A stretch of 51,581 nucleotides of DNA from an uncultured Christensenellaceae bacterium (GTDB lineage: Bacteria; Bacillota; Clostridia; Christensenellales; Borkfalkiaceae). The stretch covers positions 1 through 51,581 of the forward strand of contig CAJUOP010000017.1 in NCBI GenBank assembly GCA_910588465.1, read 5' to 3'. Shown piece after piece: positions 43,206 to 51,286 of the stretch (position 1 is the stretch's first letter; each line of letters opens with the position of its first letter). The translations under genes were made by a program, and so were the position numbers. Under the pieces are notes generated by a model. The model searched no databases. It saw only the letters and a program-made list of their open reading frames with translations, and was not told where the DNA came from.

Positions 43206-45542
43206 TTATTTTTCCTTCTTTTCCGTCTTTTTGCCGCCCTTCAGCTTTCTCAAATCCACTTCGTCGAGCGACTTATCCGAAGGCTTCACCAAAAGCAATA
43301 CCAAAATAATCACGCCGAGCACTGCCGAAATGGAGAACAGAACCACCGAAACCACGTTATCCTGCAGCCACTGCGACTGACCGGGAATGGTATCGACGGG
43401 GTTGCGCACTTCAACGACTTGATATCCCGCGGTGCTGTAACCCGGAAGCCCCGAATCCTTTACCGTGACCTTTAACACATAAAAGCCCGTCTTTTGGGGC
43501 ACGAACGAAAGCGCGGAATCGGGATTCCATTTATAGTCGTTGTCCGTGTCGTCCCACTCTGCGCTGTCCTCCTCCACTTCGTCGTTAAACGTGCGGATCC
43601 CCACAAGCGCGTCCTTGTAAGTCTCTTCCACGTACTGCTTCGCGTTGTCCACAAACGAGGAATAACTGGGAACCTTGGTTCCCGAAGGCACCTTCGACGT
43701 GTCGAAGAAATACAGCTCGTATTCGGTCTCGTAGCCCGTAAGCGCAATGATCTTAAAGTTTTCAAACGTGTAGCTGCCGTTGCGCGAGCCCTGCGACTGT
43801 TCGCCGGGATCTTCTACGGTAGCGCCGTCGTAGTCGATATAAAAGCTGAATTCGGGGATACACTCGAAATCCCAGATATTACTGCTCGTCACCTCTACCA
43901 GCTCGCCGTTGTCGTACAGCTTTAAGGCGTTGTTCGAAGCGTCCGTTACCAGCACGCGGAACTTATACCAGCCCATCTGATCGACTTCCAGCTTTAACGC
44001 ATTGTAGCGCAGAGAGGTCTGGGAGGACGCCGAAGCACTGCTGTCCTGGCTCTCTTTGTAGTAGTACACGCTGAATCTCAGATTTCTGTAATCGGTATAC
44101 TTGCTGGAAACGAGCCCGCGCAGGGAAGGCAGATAAATATACGAGCCCGAACCCGCGCTCACGCCCTCGGCTGCCTTGGTAACCGCTTTCTGATAGGCTT
44201 CCGCAGCCGCGCTCGAAGCTTCGCTCGTCTCGTTCTCCTGCTTTTCGTCGTTCGTCGTCACGCCGTTGTAAACGGGACCGCCCGTTACGCGGTTTACTTT
44301 AATATACGTGAAGTTCCTGCCCTCGACGGTCTGCTCTCCGTCCTTCTCTTCGGCGCCCTTCTGCACGGAAAGCGCAGAATCCACCGCATACCAGCAAAGG
44401 TTTACGTAAACGATGTTGGGACCGTCGTCCAGCTTAAAGCGTACGGAGACGTATTCCTCTTCCGATTCCTTATCGTTGGGGGGCATGAAATACGTGGAGG
44501 TGGTAAGCGTTTTATAGTGCGTGTCGCCCGTATCGCCCAGCGAGGGAGACACCTTCTCCGAATCGTACATATAGTAGCTGCGGCTTACCGTAACAGAGTC
44601 GTCGCAAACGTCGATCGCCTCGTACGTGAGGTTGAAACGCTGACCGAGGCTGAACGCATACAGCTCTTCGTTGAGCACCAGCACGGGATCGGCGTTATCG
44701 ACTACCTTTCCGTCTGCATCCAGCTCGAACGTCTGACCGTTCAGCTCCTTCATCAGCACCTTTTGTTCCGTCTGCGCGGTTTCCCCTTCCGCCTCCTTCA
44801 GCTCCGCCGTAAAGGTCACGGGCGTGTTGGGCGTGGAGGACGCCGCCGAGCGGTATTCCATAAAATATCCGCCGATATTGGTAAACTTGCCTACTTCCTC
44901 GCCGCCTACGAGCACGGCGAACTCACCGATCTTGCAAGCTTCCGTTTCCGCAAACGCGACCGAGATATCCCCCGCAGCGTTTGCAATTTCATGGCGCATG
45001 GATTCCTCGATTACGAAATCCTCGCCCTGCTGCTCCGCGTTTTTCACCGCAACGGTGAGCTTGTCCGCGGCATACTCGAACACAAGCGAATTTGTCGCCT
45101 TGGCATCCTTGCTGATATTCTCCTCCGCGCTCTCGAACGCGATCGTAAACGTTTCGAACGCCACGGAAGGGAACTGAAACGTCATGGAAAAATATTCCGC
45201 GACACCCTTGGGATCGGCGGGCAGAGCGGGCGTTTCGGACTCCTCGCCCTCGGCAGGCTCCGTCTTTTCCGCACGGTACCACTTTAACGCGAGGTCGCGG
45301 CGGAAGTGCACCTTGCCCCCGTCCTTTAACGTAAACTCGACGAACGAGGGATCGTCGCCCTCTTTCGCAGAGGCGCCCACCTCGCCGCTCGTACCCGCGG
45401 AAAATACCGAGGAGGGAGAATACACGGTAGCCGCCCCCGCCCTTACCGCAGGAACGACCGACCCTATCGCCAGCCCCAGCGTCACCGCAAGCAAGGCGAA
45501 AAATGAAATAATCGTAATGAAACGTGCTTTAACTTTGTTCAT
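43206..45542 (-). CDS. Membrane-anchored surface protein with a Lys-rich tail
   Basis: 778 residues from the ATG at 45542; a TTG at 45566 would only lengthen the cytoplasmic leader. A signal peptide (about 1-36, FITIISFFALLAVTLGLAIG) is followed by a beta-rich acidic ectodomain without recognised domains. Notable parts are two short Ala/Ser/Glu-rich stretches near 435-450 and 515, and a FKIIALTGYETEYELYF region near 610. One transmembrane segment (about 728-750, VVSVVLFSISAVLGVIILVL) ends in a short cytosolic tail rich in Lys and Asp (LRKLKGGKKTEKKEK). No LPXTG motif. It has its own promoter and terminator. The topology is the same as for the proteins at 1-6190, 13694-16252 and 51287-51581. 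Function unknown. Confidence 0.85.
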   Translation of the reverse strand: MNKVKARFITIISFFALLAVTLGLAIGSVVPAVRAGAATVYSPSSVFSAGTSGEVGASAKEGDDPSFVEFTLKDGGKVHFRRDLALKWYRAEKTEPAEGEESETPALPADPKGVAEYFSMTFQFPSVAFETFTIAFESAEENISKDAKATNSLVFEYAADKLTVAVKNAEQQGEDFVIEESMRHEIANAAGDISVAFAETEACKIGEFAVLVGGEEVGKFTNIGGYFMEYRSAASSTPNTPVTFTAELKEAEGETAQTEQKVLMKELNGQTFELDADGKVVDNADPVLVLNEELYAFSLGQRFNLTYEAIDVCDDSVTVSRSYYMYDSEKVSPSLGDTGDTHYKTLTTSTYFMPPNDKESEEEYVSVRFKLDDGPNIVYVNLCWYAVDSALSVQKGAEEKDGEQTVEGRNFTYIKVNRVTGGPVYNGVTTNDEKQENETSEASSAAAEAYQKAVTKAAEGVSAGSGSYIYLPSLRGLVSSKYTDYRNLRFSVYYYKESQDSSASASSQTSLRYNALKLEVDQMGWYKFRVLVTDASNNALKLYDNGELVEVTSSNIWDFECIPEFSFYIDYDGATVEDPGEQSQGSRNGSYTFENFKIIALTGYETEYELYFFDTSKVPSGTKVPSYSSFVDNAKQYVEETYKDALVGIRTFNDEVEEDSAEWDDTDNDYKWNPDSALSFVPQKTGFYVLKVTVKDSGLPGYSTAGYQVVEVRNPVDTIPGQSQWLQDNVVSVVLFSISAVLGVIILVLLLVKPSDKSLDEVDLRKLKGGKKTEKKEK

Positions 45543-45596
45543 GAACCTTTTGCTCCAAGCGGACAATTCGCCCGATTATCCTAAATTATCTTTTAT

Positions 45597-45625
45597 ATTG
45601 TACACGAATTTTAATCCGCCGTCAA
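45597..45625 (-). promoter_or_regulatory. Promoter of the second surface protein gene
   Basis: Minus-strand -35 TTGACG (45620-45625), 17-base spacer, -10 TACAAT (45597-45602). The -35 is flanked by CCGC and GCGG, so it again sits in the loop of a small hairpin, here with a stem of only four pairs. Confidence 0.75.
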
Positions 45626-45678
45626 GCGGTATTTGCCGTTATCGGACAAGAAATTAAAAATTTCGCCCTTTCCGCGGG

Positions 45679-46446
45679 TCATACGGGATTTACGACGCCC
45701 GAAACGTCGAATCTGTCCCACGGGCGTTCGTCTACGGGGGGCTCGCACAAAAAGCGCAGCCGCTCCCCCGTAACGGGGTGCGTGAACGCGAGCGAATACG
45801 CCCAAAGCGCAAGCTTGCCCTTTACCGCCTTTTCTCCGCCGTAACGCATATCGCCGAACACAGGGTGCGCGATGCCCGCCGTCTGCACGCGGATCTGGTG
45901 GCTTCTGCCCGTATGCAGCTTGATCTCCGCCAGACAGAGCGAATCGGTCTTGCCCGCCACACGGTATTCCAAGCTCGCCAGCCGCGCGCCGTCCGTGCCC
46001 TGCGTGCACAGATACACCATATTGTTCACCGTGTTTTTCTTTAACCAGTTCACAAGCTTTCCGCTTTCGGGATTTGGCGTGCCCACCAGCACCGCAAGAT
46101 AGCGCTTGTCGAAATCGCCCGTGCGCATCTGCTCGGACAGCCTGCCCGCCGCCTTGCTCGTTTTGGCGAAAACCATCAGTCCGCCCGTCGGACGGTCGAG
46201 CCTGTGCACCAGCCCCGTATACACGTTGCCCGGCTTGCTGTACTTTACTTTGAGGTACTCCTTTACGGTATCGAGCATATTTTTATCCTTGCTCTCGTCG
46301 GGGCAGGAGGCGACCCCCTGCGGCTTTAACACCACGATCACGTGGTTGTCCTCGAAGAGAACCTTCAGCTCCCGTTCGCCCGTAAATTCTTCCCGTTCTT
46401 CTGCTGTTTCCAAAATATTTTCTCCGTTCTCATTCGGCTTTATCAT
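45679..46446 (-). CDS. RluA/RluD-family pseudouridine synthase, second paralogue
   Basis: 255 residues. The catalytic motif HRLDRPTGGLMVFAKTSKAA (about 81-100), KRYLAVLVGTP and GRSHQIRVQ are typical of the RluA family. It has no complete S4 domain: the N-terminus has only about 28 residues before the catalytic domain begins at VLFEDNHVIVVLKPQGV. It therefore probably resembles the short RluA/TruC-like members. The start overlaps the end of the methyltransferase gene by 17 bases and uses GGGAGGGA inside that gene. A shared task in rRNA modification is likely but unproven. Confidence 0.9.
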   Translation of the reverse strand: MIKPNENGENILETAEEREEFTGERELKVLFEDNHVIVVLKPQGVASCPDESKDKNMLDTVKEYLKVKYSKPGNVYTGLVHRLDRPTGGLMVFAKTSKAAGRLSEQMRTGDFDKRYLAVLVGTPNPESGKLVNWLKKNTVNNMVYLCTQGTDGARLASLEYRVAGKTDSLCLAEIKLHTGRSHQIRVQTAGIAHPVFGDMRYGGEKAVKGKLALWAYSLAFTHPVTGERLRFLCEPPVDERPWDRFDVSGVVNPV

Positions 46447-47299
46447 CGACGTATATCCCTCCCGCGCCGCACGGAAGAGGGATCCCCTCTTCGGTAGGCA
46501 GCCCCACCTCGTACGCTTCCACCCGTCCCCTTGCGCCCTTTAACGCAAGCGAAAGGATATTGCTGAGCACCGTCGGCTGCAGCCCCGTGGTATAGCTGTT
46601 TATCAGTACGAACAGCGGACGCTCGGAAAGCACCTGCGCGCACAGCCCGACAAAGGAGTAAAGCTCGCTTTCGATCTTCCACATTTCGCCGTTGGGTCCG
46701 CGCCCGTAAGAGGGCGGGTCCATCACGATCGCGTCGTACCTGTTGCCGCGGCGGATCTCCCGCTGCACGAACTTTTTGCAGTCGTCCACGATATAGCGGA
46801 TCCCGCTCGCAATCCCCGAAAGCCGCGCGTTTTCGCCCGCGCGCTCCACCATTCCCTTGGCGGCGTCCACGTGGGTGACCTCCGCGCCCGCCCCGGCGAG
46901 CGCGACCGTCGCCCCGCCCGTGTAGGCGAACAGATTCAACACCTTTATTTTACGACCTGCGTTTCGGATCAGCTCCGAGCACTTGTCCCAGTTTACCGCC
47001 TGCTCGGGAAACAGCCCCGTGTGCTTAAAGCCCATGGGCTTTACCTTAAAGGTAAGATCGCGGTAGCCGATATTCCAGCTTTCGGGCATCGTCCGCCTGT
47101 ATTCCCACGCACCGCCGCCCTTATCGCTGCGGCGGTACACGGCGGAAATTTCGGGATACGCGAAAAGATCGCGCTGCGCCTGCCAGATCACCTGCGGATC
47201 GGGTCGAAGCAGCACAACGTCGCCCCAGCGTTCGAGCTTGTACCCGTTGCCGGTTGCGATAACCGAATAATCTTTCCAATGTTCCGCCAGCCGAATCAT
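46430..47299 (-). CDS. Class I SAM-dependent methyltransferase, RlmI-like (COG1092 type)
   Basis: 289 residues. Motif I VLNLFAYTGGATVALAGAGA (about 121-140), the acidic VTHVDAAKGMV and the catalytic-region DPPSYGRGPNGEMWK (about 194-208) match the group that includes the rRNA cytosine-C5 methyltransferase RlmI/YccW. The N-terminal PUA domain of RlmI is absent; the first 100 residues form a different beta region. The expected substrate is RNA. The ATG is six bases past a TATAAT box without a Shine-Dalgarno, so the gene should be leaderless. It overlaps the following pseudouridine synthase gene. Confidence 0.87.
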   Translation of the reverse strand: MIRLAEHWKDYSVIATGNGYKLERWGDVVLLRPDPQVIWQAQRDLFAYPEISAVYRRSDKGGGAWEYRRTMPESWNIGYRDLTFKVKPMGFKHTGLFPEQAVNWDKCSELIRNAGRKIKVLNLFAYTGGATVALAGAGAEVTHVDAAKGMVERAGENARLSGIASGIRYIVDDCKKFVQREIRRGNRYDAIVMDPPSYGRGPNGEMWKIESELYSFVGLCAQVLSERPLFVLINSYTTGLQPTVLSNILSLALKGARGRVEAYEVGLPTEEGIPLPCGAGGIYVDDKAE

Positions 47300-47305
47300 A
47301 GTTTT

Positions 47306-47334
47306 ATTATAAAGATTCCGCCGCTTTTTGTAAA
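47306..47334 (-). promoter_or_regulatory. Methyltransferase promoter, leaderless configuration
   Basis: Minus-strand -35 TTTACA (47329-47334), 17-base spacer, -10 TATAAT (47306-47311), then six bases (AAAACT) to the ATG at 47299. Confidence 0.75.
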
Positions 47335-47391
47335 GTAAAACGGGCGCCCGCGCGAAAACTTTTTCATCCGTGCCCCTTCCCGATATAAAAA

Positions 47392-47411
47392 AATCCGCCC
47401 GCAGGCGGATT
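47392..47411 (-). terminator. Terminator of the GH51 gene
   Basis: AATCCGCC pairs with GGCGGATT around four bases, followed on the minus strand by a run of T. It lies six bases past the stop. Confidence 0.92.
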
Positions 47412-47416
47412 CTGGG

Positions 47417-49357
47417 TCATTTCATAAAAATCAACACGCAAAAACTGTGCGGCGGAATCAGCGCGCTGCGGGGCGCGGCGGGCGCAATTTCCCGCGGGAC
47501 GATTTTTTCGGGCTCTTCGAGCGTATTGTATTCGCCCGTTTCCGCGCTCATGCACACGATCCGCGCAAGCGCGCCGAACTCGTAATCGCCCTCGAGTTCC
47601 GCCTCCTCGGCTTCGCTTCCCGCGTTCACGATTTTCACGAACGTCATGCCGTCGCGTTCGCTGGCGGAGACGTACAGCTTATCGCCCGAGCCCTCCAAGC
47701 GCGTCTTTAACGAATAATTCCCCGTGTACAGACTGTACAGCTTCTGCACGTAATAGCTTGCGGTGGCGTACGAGCGCCTGCCGTCGAACCAAATCAGATC
47801 GGGGCTCCACTGCGCGTAGCCCAGACGCGCGAACAGCGGCGCATACGAGGACATTACCACCACGTCCGCATTGCGCTCCATGCCCGTCATAAACGCGGCT
47901 TCCGCCAGCGCACCCTCCCATGCGTTCGTCTGCGGCGCGTTAAAACCGCCGCAGCCCGCGTTCGGGATATGCGCCGCGAACTCGCCCGCGCACACCCTGC
48001 CCGTGCGGGGATATTTGTCGTAAATATCCGTATGCGCGTACATCCATTCGGGCGAAACGTAAAAATGCTCGTCTACCGCATACACGAAATCGGGATCCTT
48101 TTCCAAATTTTTGCGCGTCCACGCCCAGGCGTCGCGGTGCGTTCTGCAATCTACCCCAGGTCCCGCCGTACCGATAATTTTCAACTCGGGATACTTTTCG
48201 TGAATGCGCTTTTCGAACAGCTCGAACCGCTCGTAAAAGTCGTTATCCTCCGTGTTCCACTGCTCGTTCCCCAGCCCCAGATATTCGAGGCGGAAGGGCT
48301 GCGGATGTCCCATTTCGGCACGCACTCTGCCCCATACGGTGTCCGCGCCGCCGTTTGCGAACTCCACTGCGTCCAGCGCGTCCTGAATATACGTTTCCAA
48401 CTCCTCGCCGTGCACGGGGACCGCTTCGTCTGACATAAACTGACAGGCAAGCCCCAGACTTACCACGGGGAAGGGCTTGCACCCGAGATATTCGCACAGG
48501 CGGAAAAACTCGAAATATCCCGCGCCGAGCGACTGCCCGTAATGCGAATAGGGCGTTTGAAAGCCGTTCTTTTCGTCCGCGCCGTACACCGCCCAACGGT
48601 TCCAGTTATGCTTTCTGCGCTCCGTCTGCCCGATGGAATTTTTCCACTGATAACGGTTGGCAAGGCTGTTCCCCTCCACCACGCAGCCGCCGGGGAAGCG
48701 CAGGAACGCGGGCTTCAATTCCTTTAAATACGCCACTAAATCGCGGCGGAACACGCCCAGCACCGCGTTTTCGGGCATCATGGAAAAACAGTCGAGATGC
48801 ACCATGCCGCATTTGGCAAGGCGAAAGACGAAATCCGCACCGTCCGCATCCGTCTTACTTTTAAAACGGACGGAGTATTTTCTCCACTCGCCGTCCGGTT
48901 TTAATTTGAATTTTTTTTCGAAAAGCGGCGCTCCGCCCGCATAAACACCCGCGAACGCCGCCCCCTTATAATCGTAAGAGCGGGCGTAAAACGAAATTTT
49001 ATAAACGACCCCTTTCGTGAGGTAAATTCCGTCGTACGCCTTATTTTTGACGCCCGCGCCATCCGCCTCCGCAACCAAGCGCAGATAGTGCGGATTCTCG
49101 GGAAAGAGCGCGCGGTCGGTTTTAACTTTTATCGCAACGGGCGCGCCCGCGGGATAAGCCTCCCAGCCGTAAGCGCCGTCGTCCGCCGCGCGGAACTCTC
49201 CGCGGCTGCCCGAAGCGTTCTTCGCCTCGAAATTTCGGTTTTCGAGCATTTCGGCATACAGTCCGCCGTCGAGCGCGTAGTTGATATCTTCCAAAAACAA
49301 CCCCACGCCGTTTTCCGCGACGGGGATCTTATCGTTCTGCGAAATAATAATTTTCAT
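47417..49357 (-). CDS. Alpha-L-arabinofuranosidase, GH51 family
   Basis: 646 residues from the ATG at 49357, with AAGGAG eight bases upstream. The N-terminal GLFLEDINYALDGGLYAEML (about 18-37) is typical of the COG3534 branch of GH51. The likely acid/base is the Glu of LGLGNEQW (about 360). DEHFY (about 427) and GEFAAH (about 455, likely nucleophile Glu) follow. A beta-sandwich region (about 60-180) sits before the barrel, as in the longer GH51 enzymes, and a C-terminal beta domain ends the protein. There is no signal peptide, so it should act on imported arabinooligosaccharides. It stands alone with no transporter beside it. Confidence 0.9.
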   Translation of the reverse strand: MKIIISQNDKIPVAENGVGLFLEDINYALDGGLYAEMLENRNFEAKNASGSRGEFRAADDGAYGWEAYPAGAPVAIKVKTDRALFPENPHYLRLVAEADGAGVKNKAYDGIYLTKGVVYKISFYARSYDYKGAAFAGVYAGGAPLFEKKFKLKPDGEWRKYSVRFKSKTDADGADFVFRLAKCGMVHLDCFSMMPENAVLGVFRRDLVAYLKELKPAFLRFPGGCVVEGNSLANRYQWKNSIGQTERRKHNWNRWAVYGADEKNGFQTPYSHYGQSLGAGYFEFFRLCEYLGCKPFPVVSLGLACQFMSDEAVPVHGEELETYIQDALDAVEFANGGADTVWGRVRAEMGHPQPFRLEYLGLGNEQWNTEDNDFYERFELFEKRIHEKYPELKIIGTAGPGVDCRTHRDAWAWTRKNLEKDPDFVYAVDEHFYVSPEWMYAHTDIYDKYPRTGRVCAGEFAAHIPNAGCGGFNAPQTNAWEGALAEAAFMTGMERNADVVVMSSYAPLFARLGYAQWSPDLIWFDGRRSYATASYYVQKLYSLYTGNYSLKTRLEGSGDKLYVSASERDGMTFVKIVNAGSEAEEAELEGDYEFGALARIVCMSAETGEYNTLEEPEKIVPREIAPAAPRSALIPPHSFCVLIFMK

Positions 49358-49413
49358 AACTTGTCTCCTTCCCTTACCATATTCAGCCGAAGCGGCAAGT
49401 ATCACTGTTTTTG

Positions 49414-51075
49414 TTATTCGCTTTGCTCGATGGAGTGCGCGATAAACGTAATGTGGTCGGCGGCGCGCTCTAAATTTCCCACAAGGTTAATAAACACGCT
49501 CGAATTTTGCGGCTGGCACTTGCCCTCGTTCAAGCGACAGATATGCCGGCTGACCAGCTTTTTACGGTCTTTGTCGATTTCGTCCTCCAAAGCGTCCACC
49601 TCCCGCAGCTTGGAAAGGTCCTTATAAAGGAAGGTCGCCAAGGACAGCACGTACAAATTTTTCAGTTTGCCGTACATATTTTGCAGCATTTCGAGAAACT
49701 CGTCCGAAAAATTCAGCTCGTCGTTCACGTAGTGCCTGGTATATTTCGTCACGTTGTCGGCAAGCTCGCCGATACGCATGATGTCGTTCAGCACGTAATG
49801 CAAAGACGAAACCGTCCGCTCGTCCTCGATGGGAAGCGCGGCGGCGGAAAGCTTTACCAGGTAAGCCACGGCGCGGCGATTCACCTCCGAAAGGTCTGCA
49901 TTTTCCGCAGCAATGCCCTCCGTAGCCCCAATATCCTTGGCAAGGAACGCCTGAAAAGCGCCGTCCAGCGTATCTACGGCGAACGAGAACATTTTGCCCG
50001 TCTCCTGATAGAGATATGCAAGCGCGACCGAGGGAGAACGCAGAAGGCGCTCGTCGAATTCGGCGATCAGCCCCGTATCCTCCGTCTTTTCCTCTTCGCC
50101 CTTCTTTTTCTCGCGCACGATGAGGTTGGCAAGCTTTACGAACAGACCCGTAAACGGCAAGAATATCGCGGTGCAGGTCACGTTGAATATGGTATGAAAC
50201 AGCGCGATGCGCATTCCGGGATCTTTGGGGAACGCGGGCGTGAGCAGCGTGTCGGCAAAGCCCTTCCAGGAGAGCAGCAGCACCGCGAAGATCACCGCGC
50301 CGAACAGATTGAACATAAAGTGTATGAGTGCGGCGCGCTTGGCGTTGGGCGCGGCGCCGAACGAGGAAATGAGCGCCGTAACGCACGTTCCGATGTTCGA
50401 ACCGATAATAATAAAGTAAAGCGCGTTGCCCTCGCCCCCGCCGATGGCGATCCCGCCCATCACCATCGAAATGATAATGGCGTTCACCGCCGTAGACGAC
50501 TGCACGAGCGCGGTTATCCCGATTCCGATCAAAAGCAACAAAATCGGATGAATTTTCGCGCCGAATATTTTTTGAATGACTTCGGCTTCCGCTCCCGTCG
50601 TGGGGAAAGCGTCTTTCATCACCATAAGCCCTACGAAAATAAGCCCGAAGCCCGCCAGCGCGTTTCCGACGGAAACGACTTTATCCTTTTTAGAAATCAT
50701 CACCGTAAGCGCGCCCGCAGCCGCAAACGCAAGAAAAAACACGGTGATCTCCACGTTGCTCAGAGAAACGATCCAAGTTACGAGCGTCGTGCCGATATTC
50801 GCGCCCATGATCATGGCGGTCGCCTGAAACAAGGTCATGATCCCCGCGTTCACAAGCCCAACCACCATGACGGTGGTAAATGCGGAGCTCTGCCCGATCA
50901 CGGTGACCATTGTCCCGATCCCGACGCAGGAAAAACGGTTTTTGGCGGTTTTGTCCAGCAAGCCCTTTAATTTGGAATGCGCAAGCTTGGTCAGATTTTC
51001 CGAAAGCGCCTTCATGCCGATCAAAAGCGCGCCCATACCGCCCAAAATGTGCATGAATATAATTACGTAAGCCAT
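49414..51075 (-). CDS. Na/Pi cotransporter family protein (NptA-like with PhoU-like domain)
   Basis: 553 residues if the ATG at 51075 is used. A GTG at 51135 in the same frame adds 20 polar residues and would lie at the predicted transcription start, so the start is uncertain; GAGGAG is 15 bases before the ATG, farther than usual. Two Na/Pi repeats carry the QSSA-type motifs (VIGQSSAFTTVMVVGLVNAG and LVQSSTAVNAIIISMVMGG), which mark the transport core. After about eight helices, the cytosolic C-terminal third (about 340-550) is a helical PhoU-like domain. It should import phosphate with sodium or serve a related anion. A promoter lies directly upstream. Confidence 0.92.
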   Translation of the reverse strand: MAYVIIFMHILGGMGALLIGMKALSENLTKLAHSKLKGLLDKTAKNRFSCVGIGTMVTVIGQSSAFTTVMVVGLVNAGIMTLFQATAMIMGANIGTTLVTWIVSLSNVEITVFFLAFAAAGALTVMISKKDKVVSVGNALAGFGLIFVGLMVMKDAFPTTGAEAEVIQKIFGAKIHPILLLLIGIGITALVQSSTAVNAIIISMVMGGIAIGGGEGNALYFIIIGSNIGTCVTALISSFGAAPNAKRAALIHFMFNLFGAVIFAVLLLSWKGFADTLLTPAFPKDPGMRIALFHTIFNVTCTAIFLPFTGLFVKLANLIVREKKKGEEEKTEDTGLIAEFDERLLRSPSVALAYLYQETGKMFSFAVDTLDGAFQAFLAKDIGATEGIAAENADLSEVNRRAVAYLVKLSAAALPIEDERTVSSLHYVLNDIMRIGELADNVTKYTRHYVNDELNFSDEFLEMLQNMYGKLKNLYVLSLATFLYKDLSKLREVDALEDEIDKDRKKLVSRHICRLNEGKCQPQNSSVFINLVGNLERAADHITFIAHSIEQSE

Positions 51076-51140
51076 TTGTTTTTCGATATTCTCCTCTTTG
51101 GCAACCGCGCGTGAAGCTGCAAAACTCCGCCCCACGAAGT

Positions 51141-51169
51141 ATTATAACAATTACGTTCGCGTTTGTCAC
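51141..51169 (-). promoter_or_regulatory. Promoter of the Na/Pi cotransporter gene
   Basis: Minus-strand -35 GTGACA (51164-51169), 17-base spacer, -10 TATAAT (51141-51146). The transcript should start near 51134, next to an in-frame GTG at 51135. Confidence 0.7.
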
Positions 51170-51250
51170 CTAATTCACAGAAACTTCCCGAAAAATTTAA
51201 GATGAAATTTTTTGCTTGCCCTTCCCGCCCCGCGGAAACCCGAAAAAATT

Positions 51251-51273
51251 CCCCCTGCGGTTTCCGCAGGGGG
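51251..51273 (-). terminator. Terminator of the last, partial gene
   Basis: CCCCCTGCGG pairs perfectly with CCGCAGGGGG around a three-base loop, followed on the minus strand by AATTTTTTC. Confidence 0.93.
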
Positions 51274-51286
51274 AGTGAAATATTTT

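Noticed and set aside
49507..50970. 487-codon plus-strand frame
   Set aside because: It is antisense to the Na/Pi cotransporter. The His/Arg/Asp-rich product is a typical mirror of a membrane protein gene.
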